The position numbers and the translations under genes are program-made. Below the pieces are notes generated by a model. The model made no database searches, was not told the DNA's origin, and was given only the letters and a program-made list of their open reading frames with translations. This document shows, one piece after another, positions 6,707 to 14,528 of a stretch of 42,511 nt of DNA. This stretch comes from Jidongwangia harbinensis (GTDB lineage Bacteria; Actinomycetota; Actinomycetes; Mycobacteriales; Micromonosporaceae), in contig NZ_JAIWNC010000058.1 of NCBI RefSeq assembly GCF_020216025.1, positions 1 through 42,511 of the forward strand, in the 5' to 3' direction. The number at the start of each line of letters is the position of its first letter. The stretch's first letter is position 1.

Positions 6707-7357
6707 ATGTCTCGTAGCGGCGCAAGCAACGCGGAGAAGGATGCGACACCTTCGTCGCGATCAGGGCCGCAAGCCCCGGCGAATCCCGCCGATCAGGCTG
6801 ATGACCACAACAAGAAGCGATCGCTGCTCGCGAGGGACGTGCTGATTCCGGCGGTAGTAGGGCTGGTGGCCGGGCTGGGCGGCGCGACGATCGGCGCCTG
6901 GGCGACATTTTCCAGCGCTGATCAGGCCGCCAAGGAACAAATCAAGGCGAGCATTGATACCGAACAGCGAGCCCTGCGCGAGGTCGCGTACCAGAAGTTC
7001 CTGGAGGATGCCGAGCAGGCGCGCTTCTACCTCGAACTGCACTACCATTGCACGCATCCTGAGGCGCCTGACAAGCCCGAGGCTCTGGCACTCGGCACGG
7101 GTAATTGCGGCTACTTCACGAGTTCCTACCGAGGGAAGGGCGCCGTCCTGGACGAGGGTCTCCGTGCGGTGCAGACCCATGGCGATGCTGCGGCCTACCA
7201 GCTCGCGGACAGCCTGCGTTCCACAATCGTGGCTTCGGACGAGGTGCTGACGAGAGACGCTACCGGGCGTCTCGAGCAGTCGGCGGCTCAGATCGGGCAG
7301 TTCCAGCGGTTGATGTGTGACCAGCTTTCCGTGACGGGCGATTCGCCGAATTGCTGA
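6707..7357 (+). CDS. Single-helix membrane protein, function unknown
   Basis: The protein has 216 residues. The ATG at 6707 was chosen for GGAAGA seven bases upstream; earlier in-frame starts give an atypical N-terminus. Residues 1-38 are polar, a helix spans about 46-66 (LIPAVVGLVAGLGGATIGAW), and the rest is extracytoplasmic or cytoplasmic helix (SADQAAKEQIKASIDTEQRA) followed by a domain with four Cys residues. I do not recognise the family; similar actinobacterial proteins of a helix plus a long helical domain are common near mobile DNA. It stands alone between the SLATT-like gene and the convergent Nudix gene, after 266 bases (6441-6706) in which I see nothing. Confidence 0.6.
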   Translation: MSRSGASNAEKDATPSSRSGPQAPANPADQADDHNKKRSLLARDVLIPAVVGLVAGLGGATIGAWATFSSADQAAKEQIKASIDTEQRALREVAYQKFLEDAEQARFYLELHYHCTHPEAPDKPEALALGTGNCGYFTSSYRGKGAVLDEGLRAVQTHGDAAAYQLADSLRSTIVASDEVLTRDATGRLEQSAAQIGQFQRLMCDQLSVTGDSPNC

Positions 7358-7378
7358 CAGAGAGGCTTGACCTGGCCG

Positions 7379-7777
7379 TCAGCGGATGCGCGCGATCTGA
7401 TGGAGATGATCGAAGACGAGCTGGTCGACGGGCGAGATCCGGTGCCGGTCGGCGTAGGTGAGCCAGACGATCTCCTCGATCTCGCTGTCGGGCTGCAGGA
7501 CCCCCTGGTAGTCGGCGGTGTAGCAGGTCATGCGGACGATCGTGCCGAGGGGATGTCCGTGGGCCTGGGCATGGAAGGTTCCGATGTGCACGGCGCTGTC
7601 CGGAACGATGGTCACGCTGAGTTCCTCCTGGATCTCCCGGACCAGGGTGTCGAGGTCGCCTTCGCCGGGTTCCCGCTTGCCGCCGGGCAGGTAGTAGACG
7701 TCCTTGCCGCGCGAGCGGGAGCTGAGGATCGCGCCGTCCTCCAGGTGAATCCAGGCGATCTTGTCGATGATGCTCAT
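7379..7777 (-). CDS. Nudix hydrolase
   Basis: The protein has 132 residues. The ATG at 7777 follows GGAG at a good distance. The Nudix box is nearly perfect at residues 33-55: G33, E39, R47-E48, E51-E52, with Ser54 where the box usually has Gly. The segment DVYYLPGGKREPGEGD before it is typical of nucleoside-diphosphate-X hydrolases. The substrate cannot be told from sequence. Nudix genes accompany some AICEs (the pSAM2 Mut protein is one), so it may belong to the element, but it also could be chromosomal. It converges on the membrane-protein gene at 7357. Confidence 0.85.
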   Translation of the reverse strand: MSIIDKIAWIHLEDGAILSSRSRGKDVYYLPGGKREPGEGDLDTLVREIQEELSVTIVPDSAVHIGTFHAQAHGHPLGTIVRMTCYTADYQGVLQPDSEIEEIVWLTYADRHRISPVDQLVFDHLHQIARIR

Positions 7778-7864
7778 TGCTGGTGCTCCCTCGCGCTTGC
7801 CGGTGGCCGTTGACGAAGGTAGCGCCGGACCGGAGCGGCGCTCCAGAATTCGGCTCGGGTACGC

Positions 7865-8003
7865 GATGACCAGAGTCCGCTCCTCGACCTTCAGCGCCTG
7901 GAGGAACGTGCCGTGGCGATCGCCGACCTGTACGACCAGCACCACTCGGCCGTGGGGCGGGAACGCTGGGATACCGGGGATCTCGCGCTGGGATTCTCGC
8001 ATC
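7865..8003 (+). pseudogene. Possible remnant of a MazG-like nucleotide pyrophosphohydrolase gene
   Basis: One plus-strand frame between the Nudix and S51 genes reads LLDLQRLEERAVAIADLYD, then RERWDTGDLALGF. This resembles the N-terminus of small actinobacterial MazG-like proteins, which continue with a helical metal-binding domain. Here the similarity ends at about 7997 and the rest is missing. Third codon positions are GC-rich as in real genes. No clear start codon precedes it. A truncated remnant is the best reading; chance is not excluded. Confidence 0.3.
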
Positions 8004-8063
8004 ATCGGAACGCTGACGTGGAGAAGCGGGGCGCGGACGGCGATGACGCAACGCGGTCAACCG

Positions 8064-8723
8064 TCAGCCGAACGTCGTCCAGCGCCCTTCGGAGACCACC
8101 TCCGCGGCGCCGTCGACGACCGTGATGGCCGTCTGCTCGTCGATCGCGTAGGCCGGGCCGCCGATCTCGGCGGCCCACCGCTCCGCGTCGGCCATGGTGT
8201 TCTCCGGGAACGCGTCCAGGTGCGGGAAGATCGAAAAGTCGACCACTCCCAGGGTGCGGTCGTCCGGCGCGGCGGGCCACTCGACGAAGGACGTTCCGAT
8301 CCGGGGCGTCAGCACCATGCTGCCGGCGCTGACGCCCACCCAGACCAGGTCCGGCAGCGACGGGAGCAGGTCGGCCAGGCCCGACGCCCGCATCCAGTGA
8401 CACAGGTACGTGGCGTCGCCGTCGTCGACCAGGAGCACGTCGGCCTCCCGTACCCAGGGGATCCATCGCTCCGCGCCGACGGTGGGCAGTGCGGTGAGTT
8501 CCAGGACGCCGAGCGACGCCCAGCCCAGCCCGGACAGGTGCCGGAACCGGGGCTCGGCCGCCACGAACCCCCGCACCGAGGCCGGTCCGCACATCGGGTG
8601 ACCCCACTGCGCGGTCGGGATGCAGAGGGCCTGGCAGTCGGCGATCGGCTTGCCGAGAAGCTGGACCAGCGCCGCGTTGATGCTGGGGTTCGTCACACCG
8701 CCCGAGGTGAGCAGGAGCTTCAT
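8064..8723 (-). CDS. Peptidase S51 family protein (dipeptidase E / cyanophycinase-like)
   Basis: The protein has 219 residues. The N-terminus MKLLLTSGGVTN and the nucleophile elbow GVSAGSMVL (Ser132) are hallmarks of the S51 family, whose members are Ser-dependent alpha-aspartyl dipeptidases with a class-I glutamine-amidotransferase fold. DGDATYL (101-107) corresponds to the GG(N/D)-xx-L block preceding the catalytic Ser, and FPHLDAF near residue 168 supplies the usual His. It is cytoplasmic with no signal peptide. Its ATG overlaps the stop of the alcohol dehydrogenase (ATGA), so the two are one operon under the divergent TetR. Substrate unknown. Confidence 0.8.
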   Translation of the reverse strand: MKLLLTSGGVTNPSINAALVQLLGKPIADCQALCIPTAQWGHPMCGPASVRGFVAAEPRFRHLSGLGWASLGVLELTALPTVGAERWIPWVREADVLLVDDGDATYLCHWMRASGLADLLPSLPDLVWVGVSAGSMVLTPRIGTSFVEWPAAPDDRTLGVVDFSIFPHLDAFPENTMADAERWAAEIGGPAYAIDEQTAITVVDGAAEVVSEGRWTTFG

Positions 8724-9766
8724 GGTGCCTCCGGTTCGCTGGTCATGTCGAGGACGAAGCGGTAGCGCACATCATTGCGGGCCAGCCGGTCCAGGGCCTC
8801 GTTGACGCGCTGCTGCGGCAGGGTTTCGACGTCGGCCGTCAAGCGGTGCCGCGCGCAGAAGTCGAGCATCTTCTGTGTTTCCCGGGTGCCGCCGCTGCCC
8901 GCGCCGGCGATCGTCTTGGCGCCCACGATGAGGCTGAGCGGCTTGACGGTGAGGTCGCCCTCGGGGATGCCGACGACGCAAAGCGTCCCGTCCATGGCCA
9001 GCGCGGCCAGGTAGGGCTCCAGGGAGTGCGGCGATCCCACGGTGTCGAGGATGAGATCGAAGCGGCCCTGCTGGGCCGCCAACTGCCGCTCATCGGTGGA
9101 GATCACCACATCATCGGCGCCCAGGCGGCGTGCTTCGGCCGCTTTGTCGTTGGTACGGGTGAACTGCACGACCTCCGCGCCCAGGTGGTGAGCGATCTTC
9201 AGGGCGAGGTGTCCGAGGCCGCCCATGCCGACGATGCCGACCCTCCTGCCAGGACCCGCACCCCAGCGCTTGAGCGGGACGTAGGTGGTGATGCCCGCGC
9301 ACATCAGGGGCGCGACGGCGGCGGGGCCGAGCCCGTCGGGCAGGTGGTAGGTGAACTTCGCCGGCAGGACGTACTCCGAGGAGTAGCCGCCGCGGGTCGG
9401 CAGGCCGTCCTTGGGATCGACGGCGCCGTACGTGAGTGTCGGGGACCGCAGGCACCAGTTCTCCCGCCCGGCCCGGCAGGGCGGGCACTCGCCGCAGGAG
9501 TCGATGATGTTGCCGACGGCGACCTTGTCGCCGATCCGGAAACGGGTCACCGCTGGGCCCACGGCGGTGATCTCGCCGGTCATCTCATGGCCCGGCACCA
9601 GCGGGGCATCGCCGCTGTGCCGGATGGCCGAGATGTCACTCGAACAGACCCCGCAGTACTCGATCCGCACTGCCACGTCGTCGTCGAGCAGGTCACGTCG
9701 CTGGAAGGACCAGGGTCGCAGCGGAGCGCCCGGCTCCATCGCGGCCCATCCGGTGGCGTGTCGCAT
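8720..9766 (-). CDS. Zinc-dependent alcohol dehydrogenase (CAD/YahK-type)
   Basis: The protein has 348 residues; the ATG at 9766 follows AGGAGAGAG. It has the full medium-chain zinc dehydrogenase layout: catalytic zinc Cys in CGVCSSD, GHEMTG, the structural zinc cluster CGECPPCRAGRENWC, and the NAD(P) fold with GMGGLGHLALK. The FTRTNDK after the second strand is typical of the cinnamyl-alcohol dehydrogenase/YahK branch, which reduces aldehydes with NADPH. It is the first gene of an operon with the S51 peptidase and is divergent from the TetR gene; two palindromic operators lie between. Likely role: aldehyde detoxification induced through TetR, inferred from context. Confidence 0.9.
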   Translation of the reverse strand: MRHATGWAAMEPGAPLRPWSFQRRDLLDDDVAVRIEYCGVCSSDISAIRHSGDAPLVPGHEMTGEITAVGPAVTRFRIGDKVAVGNIIDSCGECPPCRAGRENWCLRSPTLTYGAVDPKDGLPTRGGYSSEYVLPAKFTYHLPDGLGPAAVAPLMCAGITTYVPLKRWGAGPGRRVGIVGMGGLGHLALKIAHHLGAEVVQFTRTNDKAAEARRLGADDVVISTDERQLAAQQGRFDLILDTVGSPHSLEPYLAALAMDGTLCVVGIPEGDLTVKPLSLIVGAKTIAGAGSGGTRETQKMLDFCARHRLTADVETLPQQRVNEALDRLARNDVRYRFVLDMTSEPEAP

Positions 9767-9784
9767 GGCTTCTTCTCTCTCCTT

Positions 9785-9806
9785 GCAAACGAACTGGTTC
9801 GTTTGC
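9785..9806. promoter_or_regulatory. TetR operator 1 (perfect 22-bp palindrome)
   Basis: Two perfect 10-base half-sites (GCAAACGAAC and its complement) surround a 2-base centre. It lies immediately upstream of the alcohol dehydrogenase start, where a bound repressor would block that transcript. Confidence 0.8.
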
Positions 9807-9835
9807 CGACCGTAGCCCACGGTCAAGAATCCGGC

Positions 9836-9853
9836 AAACGAACCAGTTCGTTT
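9836..9853. promoter_or_regulatory. TetR operator 2 (perfect 18-bp palindrome)
   Basis: AAACGAAC and its complement surround CA, the same half-site as operator 1, centred 49 bp away. It abuts the -10-like TATGCT (9853-9858) that sits six bases before the TetR ATG, so binding here would give autorepression. Confidence 0.8.
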
Positions 9854-9864
9854 ATGCTGGCGGG

Positions 9865-10425
9865 ATGGACAGGTCCCAAGCCAGCCGACGCCGGCTCCTG
9901 GACGCGGGCGCCGCCGAGTTCGCCGCACACGGCGTGGCCGGTGCCCGGGTCGACCGGATCTCCGCCGACGCCAGGGTCAGCAAGGCGCAGATCTACTCCT
10001 ACTACGCGGGCAAGGAGCAGCTCTTCGACGCGGTGCTGGAGGACCAGGTCAACGACATCCTCGACCGGGCACCGCTGACCGCCGACCTGCCGGACTACGC
10101 GGTCCGCCTGTACGACGCCTACCTCGAACAGCCACAGCTGGTGCGCCTCGCCACCTGGGCGCGCCTGGAGCGCAGTCCCGTCGGCCCGTTGTTCTCCGCC
10201 ACCGACGAAACCGCCAAGGTCGAGGTCATCGCGGAGGCCCAGCGAACGGGCCGCGTCCGTGCCGACATACCCGCGACGGACATCCACGCCATGGTGATCG
10301 GGTTGGCCCTGACCTGGGCGCAGAGCAGCCTGACGTACACCGCAACTCCCGAAGACCCGGAAGCGGACCACCGCCGCCGCCGGGCCAGCCTCGCCGCGGC
10401 CGCCCGGGACGCCTTCATGCGCTGA
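9865..10425 (+). CDS. TetR-family transcriptional regulator
   Basis: The protein has 186 residues. The N-terminal helix-turn-helix (about 8-54) reads RRLLDAGAAEFAAHGVAG, RVDRISADARVSKAQIYSYY, AGKEQLFDAVLE, typical of TetR proteins. The C-terminal ligand domain, with RLATWARLERSP and a later WAQSSL, resembles the TetR subgroup that represses oxidoreductase operons. It has no Shine-Dalgarno: TATGCT six bases before the ATG implies a leaderless mRNA. Divergent from the alcohol dehydrogenase/S51 operon with two identical-type operators between, it is almost certainly the local autorepressor. The 3' end overlaps the convergent 148-residue gene by 11 bases. Confidence 0.9.
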   Translation: MDRSQASRRRLLDAGAAEFAAHGVAGARVDRISADARVSKAQIYSYYAGKEQLFDAVLEDQVNDILDRAPLTADLPDYAVRLYDAYLEQPQLVRLATWARLERSPVGPLFSATDETAKVEVIAEAQRTGRVRADIPATDIHAMVIGLALTWAQSSLTYTATPEDPEADHRRRRASLAAAARDAFMR

Positions 10426-10861
10426 ACCGGTGACGCTCCAGGGCCAGGAGGCTCACCACGTCGGACGGGTGGCACTGAAGCGCGAACCACCCTTCGGCGG
10501 GTTCCCACGCCGGTCCGAGACCGGTGAGAGCGAGGTGCTCCGCCCCGATCTGGACGTCGATCTCCGCCTCCCGGGGGAGCGGCAGTAGCGCCTTCAGCAG
10601 CGCATCCCGGGTCATCGACCGACCCTCCGGCTGAGCCGTCTCGGCCGATGTGACCGGCCGCCCCCGCGCGTTGAAGTCGTCAACGAGCCGGCTGAGCAAG
10701 AGCCCGAGCAACTCGGTCTCGACCTTCGACAACCGTACGGTGCTGGTGCCGTCCTCGACGCGGATCTCGACCAGATCGGCGTCGGGGTCGGTGCCGCACG
10801 GATCGATGACCGTTACGGCGAGCCTGCCGCGCGTCTCGTCGACAACGACGTGAACGCTCAC
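10415..10861 (-). CDS. Conserved-looking hypothetical protein, 148 residues
   Basis: Soluble acidic protein with a GTG start at 10861, seven bases after GGAGG. Residues 1-70 look like a beta-rich domain ending in a helix (VRLSKVETELLGLLLSRLVDDF), while residues 85-148 form a second unit (DVQIGAEHLALTGLG). I recognise no family. Its start overlaps the stop of the 59-residue gene (GTGA), so they are co-translated, divergent from the large regulator at 11254, which may control them. Confidence 0.6.
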   Translation of the reverse strand: MSVHVVVDETRGRLAVTVIDPCGTDPDADLVEIRVEDGTSTVRLSKVETELLGLLLSRLVDDFNARGRPVTSAETAQPEGRSMTRDALLKALLPLPREAEIDVQIGAEHLALTGLGPAWEPAEGWFALQCHPSDVVSLLALERHRFSA

Positions 10862-11037
10862 CGCTCATCCTCCGGCGTCGGTCGGGAGCCGGCCTTCGCG
10901 GCGCCGTTGACCGATTCCGGCAGCGAGAACGCCGCAAGGCCCAGCAGTTGATAGGCGATGGCCCACCTCAAGGCGTTGTCGCAACTCTCGGGAGGCTGAC
11001 ACGGTGGGTCGTTTCGGTCGAAGGGCAAGAGTGGCAT
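10858..11037 (-). CDS. 59-residue small protein coupled to the 148-residue gene
   Basis: An ATG at 11037 opens a 59-codon frame ending in a TGA that overlaps the next gene's GTG. It reads MPLLPFDRND, then SCDNALRWAIAYQLLGLAA and a polar tail ending TPEDER. Third positions are strongly GC-rich, and the frame is the only coding-like one in this stretch. GAGAG lies upstream of the ATG. There are two Cys residues near the N-terminus and a short amphipathic helix. It is divergent from the 464-residue regulator; such small partners often act with these regulators in actinomycetes, which is inference here. Confidence 0.6.
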   Translation of the reverse strand: MPLLPFDRNDPPCQPPESCDNALRWAIAYQLLGLAAFSLPESVNGAAKAGSRPTPEDER

Positions 11038-11253
11038 GGTGCTCTCTTCTGTGCGTCCAGGAGGAAGGTTGCTTGCGCACTTTGACCCTGGTCTCGCCAG
11101 CGGTGTTGCGGGAGGGGCGGCGGCGGTGTCCTTGGTGCGCGGCCTTCCGGCGCTGGTGCGGATGGTGCGGATTGGCGCGCCGCGATCTGCTGACCGCTAC
11201 CGTCCTCACTGGACATGCTCTGTCGAACCAGTGCTGCGGAAAAGAGGTGGGCC

Positions 11254-12648
11254 GTGGCTGGGGACCGCCCGTCGCCGGCGAACAGTGGTCTGGCCGAGCT
11301 ACTACGGGAGGCTGGGTGGCGGCCGGAGACGTTGGCTCGGCGCGTCAACGCGGCGCTGGCCCGCAGCGGGGTGAACCGAACCATCCACGAGAAGACGCCG
11401 TACCGGTGGATCAGCCGCGGCGAAGTGCCTCATGGCGAGGTTTCCGACCTGGTCGTTCAGGTGGTGGCAGGTGCCCTGGGCATGGATGTCACCTATGAGC
11501 GGGTGTGGGGGCGCCCTCGCTCCCAGGGCCAGTCGCCGCTACGCGCGGACTACGGCAGCGACCTACCCTGGGACGGGACCGGCCTGCTCAGCCTTCTGGG
11601 GGAGCCCATGCCCACCCGCCGCACTGTCCTGGCCGTGGCCGGCGCCGCGATCACCGGCCCGGCCTGGGCCGCTCTCGACCCACCGGCGTCCACCCTGAGA
11701 TCCGTTACCGGCGAGGCGGGACGGGTCACTCCACCGTTGCTGGCCATGATCGACGGCATCGTCGCCCAGGCGCAGCAGCTCGATGACCAGCAAGGCGGCG
11801 CCGCCCGCGGCTACGTCGCCGACCAGTTCGGCACGCTCGCGCGGCTGGTGCGCCGCGGTTCCTACGACGCCCCGGCCGGCCGGCGACTGGCCGCCGCGCT
11901 CGCCCAACTCGCCCAGACCAGCGGATTCATGGCGTTCGACGCGGCGGACGACGGGCACGCCCAGCGCTGGTACCTGACCGGCCTGCGGGCAGCCCACGCC
12001 GGCAATGATCCGGCACTGACCGCGAGCATCCTGGCTCTGATGTCGAATCAGGCCGCGGACCGCGGCCATCCTCTCGACGCCCTGCAGCTGGCCTCGGCCG
12101 CCCAGCGGGCCGCCCGCCATAGCCCGCCCGTCGTCCGATCGCTGGTGGCCACCCGCAGCAGCCTGGCCTACGCCGCCGCCGGGGACCTCACGGGCTTCTC
12201 CCATATGCGCGAGCGGACGCGCGAACTGCTCAATCAGCCGGCCGGCGAGGTGGGTCCGTCGTGGGCCGGCTACATCGACCAGGTGGAGCTGGACGCGATC
12301 ACCGGCCGTGGCCTGGTCATGCTTGCCGAGCACCTGCCCGGGCAACGCCACAATCTGCTGCGCGAAGCCACGCATCTGCTTCAGACCCGAGCCCACACCC
12401 CGATGGATGCGACACCACAGCGCTCAGCCCTACGCCACGGCGCCTGGCTCAGCTTGGCTCACCTCTCCGCCGGTGACCTCGACCGGGCGGACGACGCAGC
12501 CCGAGTCGCCCTTGCCCGCCTGCCCGAGGTGAATTCCGCACGGAGCGTCGCGCTGTTGCACCGCGTCGAGGCACAGGTCGGGCCCGTTGCGCGCCGGTCC
12601 GCCGTCGCCCGGAGGCTGCTCTGCGACCTTCGCTCTATGCTGCACTGA
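11254..12648 (+). CDS. Large actinobacterial regulator with TPR-like repeats (NsdA-like)
   Basis: The protein has 464 residues; the GTG at 11254 follows AAGAGGTGG. Residues 8-70 (SGLAELLREAGWRPETLARRV, then KTPYRWISRGEVP) resemble the helix-turn-helix-like N-terminus of Streptomyces NsdA-type regulators. A Thr/Arg then hydrophobic stretch (PTRRTVLAVAGAAITGPAWAAL, about 120-141) resembles the twin-Arg-like segment such proteins often carry. The rest is helical repeats of TPR type (for example RWYLTGLRAAHAGNDPALTA, LDALQLASAAQRAAR, LSLAHLSAGDLDRADDAARV). Relatives influence sporulation and antibiotic production. The palindromic CACTGG/CCAGTG (11207-11233) upstream may be an operator. The 59-residue gene lies divergently 216 bases away. 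Confidence 0.7.
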   Translation: MAGDRPSPANSGLAELLREAGWRPETLARRVNAALARSGVNRTIHEKTPYRWISRGEVPHGEVSDLVVQVVAGALGMDVTYERVWGRPRSQGQSPLRADYGSDLPWDGTGLLSLLGEPMPTRRTVLAVAGAAITGPAWAALDPPASTLRSVTGEAGRVTPPLLAMIDGIVAQAQQLDDQQGGAARGYVADQFGTLARLVRRGSYDAPAGRRLAAALAQLAQTSGFMAFDAADDGHAQRWYLTGLRAAHAGNDPALTASILALMSNQAADRGHPLDALQLASAAQRAARHSPPVVRSLVATRSSLAYAAAGDLTGFSHMRERTRELLNQPAGEVGPSWAGYIDQVELDAITGRGLVMLAEHLPGQRHNLLREATHLLQTRAHTPMDATPQRSALRHGAWLSLAHLSAGDLDRADDAARVALARLPEVNSARSVALLHRVEAQVGPVARRSAVARRLLCDLRSMLH

Positions 12649-12667
12649 CACGGACTATCGTGCGCGG

Positions 12668-12896
12668 ATAGGCAAGTTCCTGGCGATCTTCCACGGCACG
12701 GCCGACGAGGCCGGCAAGGCCGGAGCGGGTGACGGCCGACGGGGTCGAGGATGTCACCGACACCATGATCGGGTACGCCATTGTGGAAGCGGAATCACAC
12801 GACGCGGCAGTGCAGATCTTCGCCGGGCACCCGCACCTGGGGCTGTCCGCCGGGAACTCGATCGCCGTGCTGGAGTGCCCGCCTCCGCCCCGATAG
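12668..12896 (+). pseudogene. YciI-like (YCII-related) gene remnant with internal deletion
   Basis: One frame gives KFLAIFHGTADEAGKAG; after about 12727 the reading shifts and continues VTADGVEDVTDTMIGYAIVE, AESHDAAVQIFAGHPHLGL, then GNSIAVLECPPPPR and TAG at 12894-12896. Together these match the two ends of a roughly 110-residue YCII-related protein (dimeric ferredoxin-like fold), with the middle third (normally carrying the WAAW-type segment) missing. The first frame also lacks a start codon. It is a deleted remnant between the regulator and the convergent membrane-protein gene. Confidence 0.6.
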
Positions 12897-12899
12897 CGC

Positions 12900-13343
12900 T
12901 CAGCGTGCGGTCGGAGGCGGGAGACCCGCCTCGCGGAACGCTCGGGCCACGCGGCGGTGGTCGCGGTTGAGATACCGCAGCGACGGTCCGTAGCCCCGGT
13001 CGGCGTCGGCGGCAGCGTCGATCCCGGCCCGTTGCAGCAGGCCGGCGATGTGCTGGACCTCGGCGGAGTCGTCCGTCCAGGCGTAGGAGCTGTGCATGCC
13101 CGCCCACTTGCGCCGATCCGCGGCAAGCACAGCGGCGAAGGCGGCTGCGGCGCCGGCCGACGCGGTGATCCAGGACGGCGCGCCGGTGAGACGTGCCAGT
13201 GCCAGCCCGGCCGCGGCACCGGCGACGCAGAGCCCGCCGACGGCGGCCCAGCCGGCCGCGTTGAGTTCAGCGGTCCGAAACAGCTCCGGGCGGCGGTCGT
13301 GCGGCTCGGAGGACAGGTAGGCCGAGGCCCGGCGATCTGGCAT
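12900..13343 (-). CDS. Two-helix membrane protein of unknown function
   Basis: The protein has 147 residues. Two adjacent helices span about 27-50 (NAAGWAAVGGLCVAGAAAGLA) and 56-74, followed by a soluble domain with SSYAWTDDSAEVQHIAGLLQRAG and a C-terminal RYLNRDHRRVARAF. I do not recognise it. The soluble part, with an Asp/His-rich helix, could be a small regulatory domain, but nothing specific is visible. It lies between the YciI remnant and the erythromycin-esterase-type gene and is transcribed leftward with the latter, 36 bases after its stop. Confidence 0.55.
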   Translation of the reverse strand: MPDRRASAYLSSEPHDRRPELFRTAELNAAGWAAVGGLCVAGAAAGLALARLTGAPSWITASAGAAAAFAAVLAADRRKWAGMHSSYAWTDDSAEVQHIAGLLQRAGIDAAADADRGYGPSLRYLNRDHRRVARAFREAGLPPPTAR

Positions 13344-13379
13344 GTCTCGACCATGCCATTCGACGTGGCGTCCAGGCGC

Positions 13380-14528
13380 CTAATGCCGCCGGCCGTCCCT
13401 GACGAACACGATGCCGTCGATGCTCGCCAGCTGGGCCGGGTCCAGTGGCGCGTAGCCGTACCAGGGTGAGACGCGCGGGGTGAGCGCCGCATCGGCCAGC
13501 TCGCGCGGGTCGGCGACGCACCGATCCTGCGGGAGCGCATACAGCGCCCCCTCGACGGTGTCCGGAGGCGGCGCATCCACCCCGTGCTGCGGGATCGTGC
13601 CGATGGCCGAGGCCAGGAAGGCGTACTCCCGGCCCAGCCGGGCACTCACGATCGCCCCGGCGCTCCACCATTGCACCGGCGCGCCGCCCATCCGAATCGT
13701 GCTGCGGTCCCGTTGCAGATGCCCGTTGTGGGCGTTCACCAGCGTCGGTCCCCGCTCGGCGAGAGCGAGCAGGTTGGCCGCCATCATCGAGTCGCGCACT
13801 TCGAGCAGATGGGTCATCCGGTTCGGCGACGGGTCGGCCATCCAGCGGTGGTAGCGCAGCAGGCCGACCGCGGTACGACCGTACCTCCGGGCCTGCTCCC
13901 AGCCGTCCGACGACGGCGCCGGCTGCGCGTCGAGCAGCGCAACCAGGTCGTCGGCGAGCAGCCGCAGCTCTTTCGCCTCGGGCGTCTGCCCCACCGATTG
14001 TGCCGGGTCCCGCATCGCGGCCGGGTTGGTCCACCGATCGTCGGTGCCGAGCAGGTGGTCGAGCGTCTCCGCGGTGCAGGGGAGCAGTCCGGCGCCCACT
14101 TCGGCGGTGAGGTGGGCGTGCAGGGCGGTGAGGGCCTGCCGGGGGCTTGCCGCGCCGGTGATCTCCAGCGGGCCGTCGAAACCGGCGAAGCGCACCCGTT
14201 CGTACGCGGGCCGGCCGTCGTTGTGCGCGCGCATCCAACGCACCAGTTCGCGGTTGCCGGGGAAGGCGCCCCACTCGTGGCTGAACCCGCGTGCCATGAC
14301 GTCGTCCAGGTCGCCGGTCCCCGAGGTCACGTAGTCGTCCACGACCTGGCCCATCAGGCAGTCGCTCTCGATGGCGATGGTCCGGTAGCCCTGCTGCTCG
14401 ACGAGTTCCCGGAACAGGTCGTTCCGCAGGTCGAGCAGCACGTCTTCGCCATGGGTGGGCTCGCCCAGCGCGAGCAGCCGCGGCGTGGCCGGGAGCAACT
14501 TCATGACAGTGGTGACGTCAGCACTCAT
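13380..14528 (-). CDS. Erythromycin esterase family protein
   Basis: The protein has 382 residues. The N-terminal LLALGEPTHGEDVLLDLRNDLF, the AIESDC strand, FAGFDGPLE and the AHNGHLQRD block match the Ere fold, whose members use a conserved Glu/His pair (here E23 and H26, plus the AHNGH His) to hydrolyse macrolide lactones or other esters. Many chromosomal homologues do not confer resistance, so activity on erythromycin cannot be assumed. Upstream, TTCAAC-N6-GTTGAA (14532-14549) straddles a -10-like TAGGGT seven bases before the ATG, a possible operator. It is cytoplasmic. Confidence 0.8.
   Translation of the reverse strand: MSADVTTVMKLLPATPRLLALGEPTHGEDVLLDLRNDLFRELVEQQGYRTIAIESDCLMGQVVDDYVTSGTGDLDDVMARGFSHEWGAFPGNRELVRWMRAHNDGRPAYERVRFAGFDGPLEITGAASPRQALTALHAHLTAEVGAGLLPCTAETLDHLLGTDDRWTNPAAMRDPAQSVGQTPEAKELRLLADDLVALLDAQPAPSSDGWEQARRYGRTAVGLLRYHRWMADPSPNRMTHLLEVRDSMMAANLLALAERGPTLVNAHNGHLQRDRSTIRMGGAPVQWWSAGAIVSARLGREYAFLASAIGTIPQHGVDAPPPDTVEGALYALPQDRCVADPRELADAALTPRVSPWYGYAPLDPAQLASIDGIVFVRDGRRH

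Noticed and set aside
1..8000. Integrase, excisionase or FtsK-like transfer gene of the element
   Set aside because: None is present in the window; they may lie left of position 1, so the AICE assignment rests on the accessory genes only.
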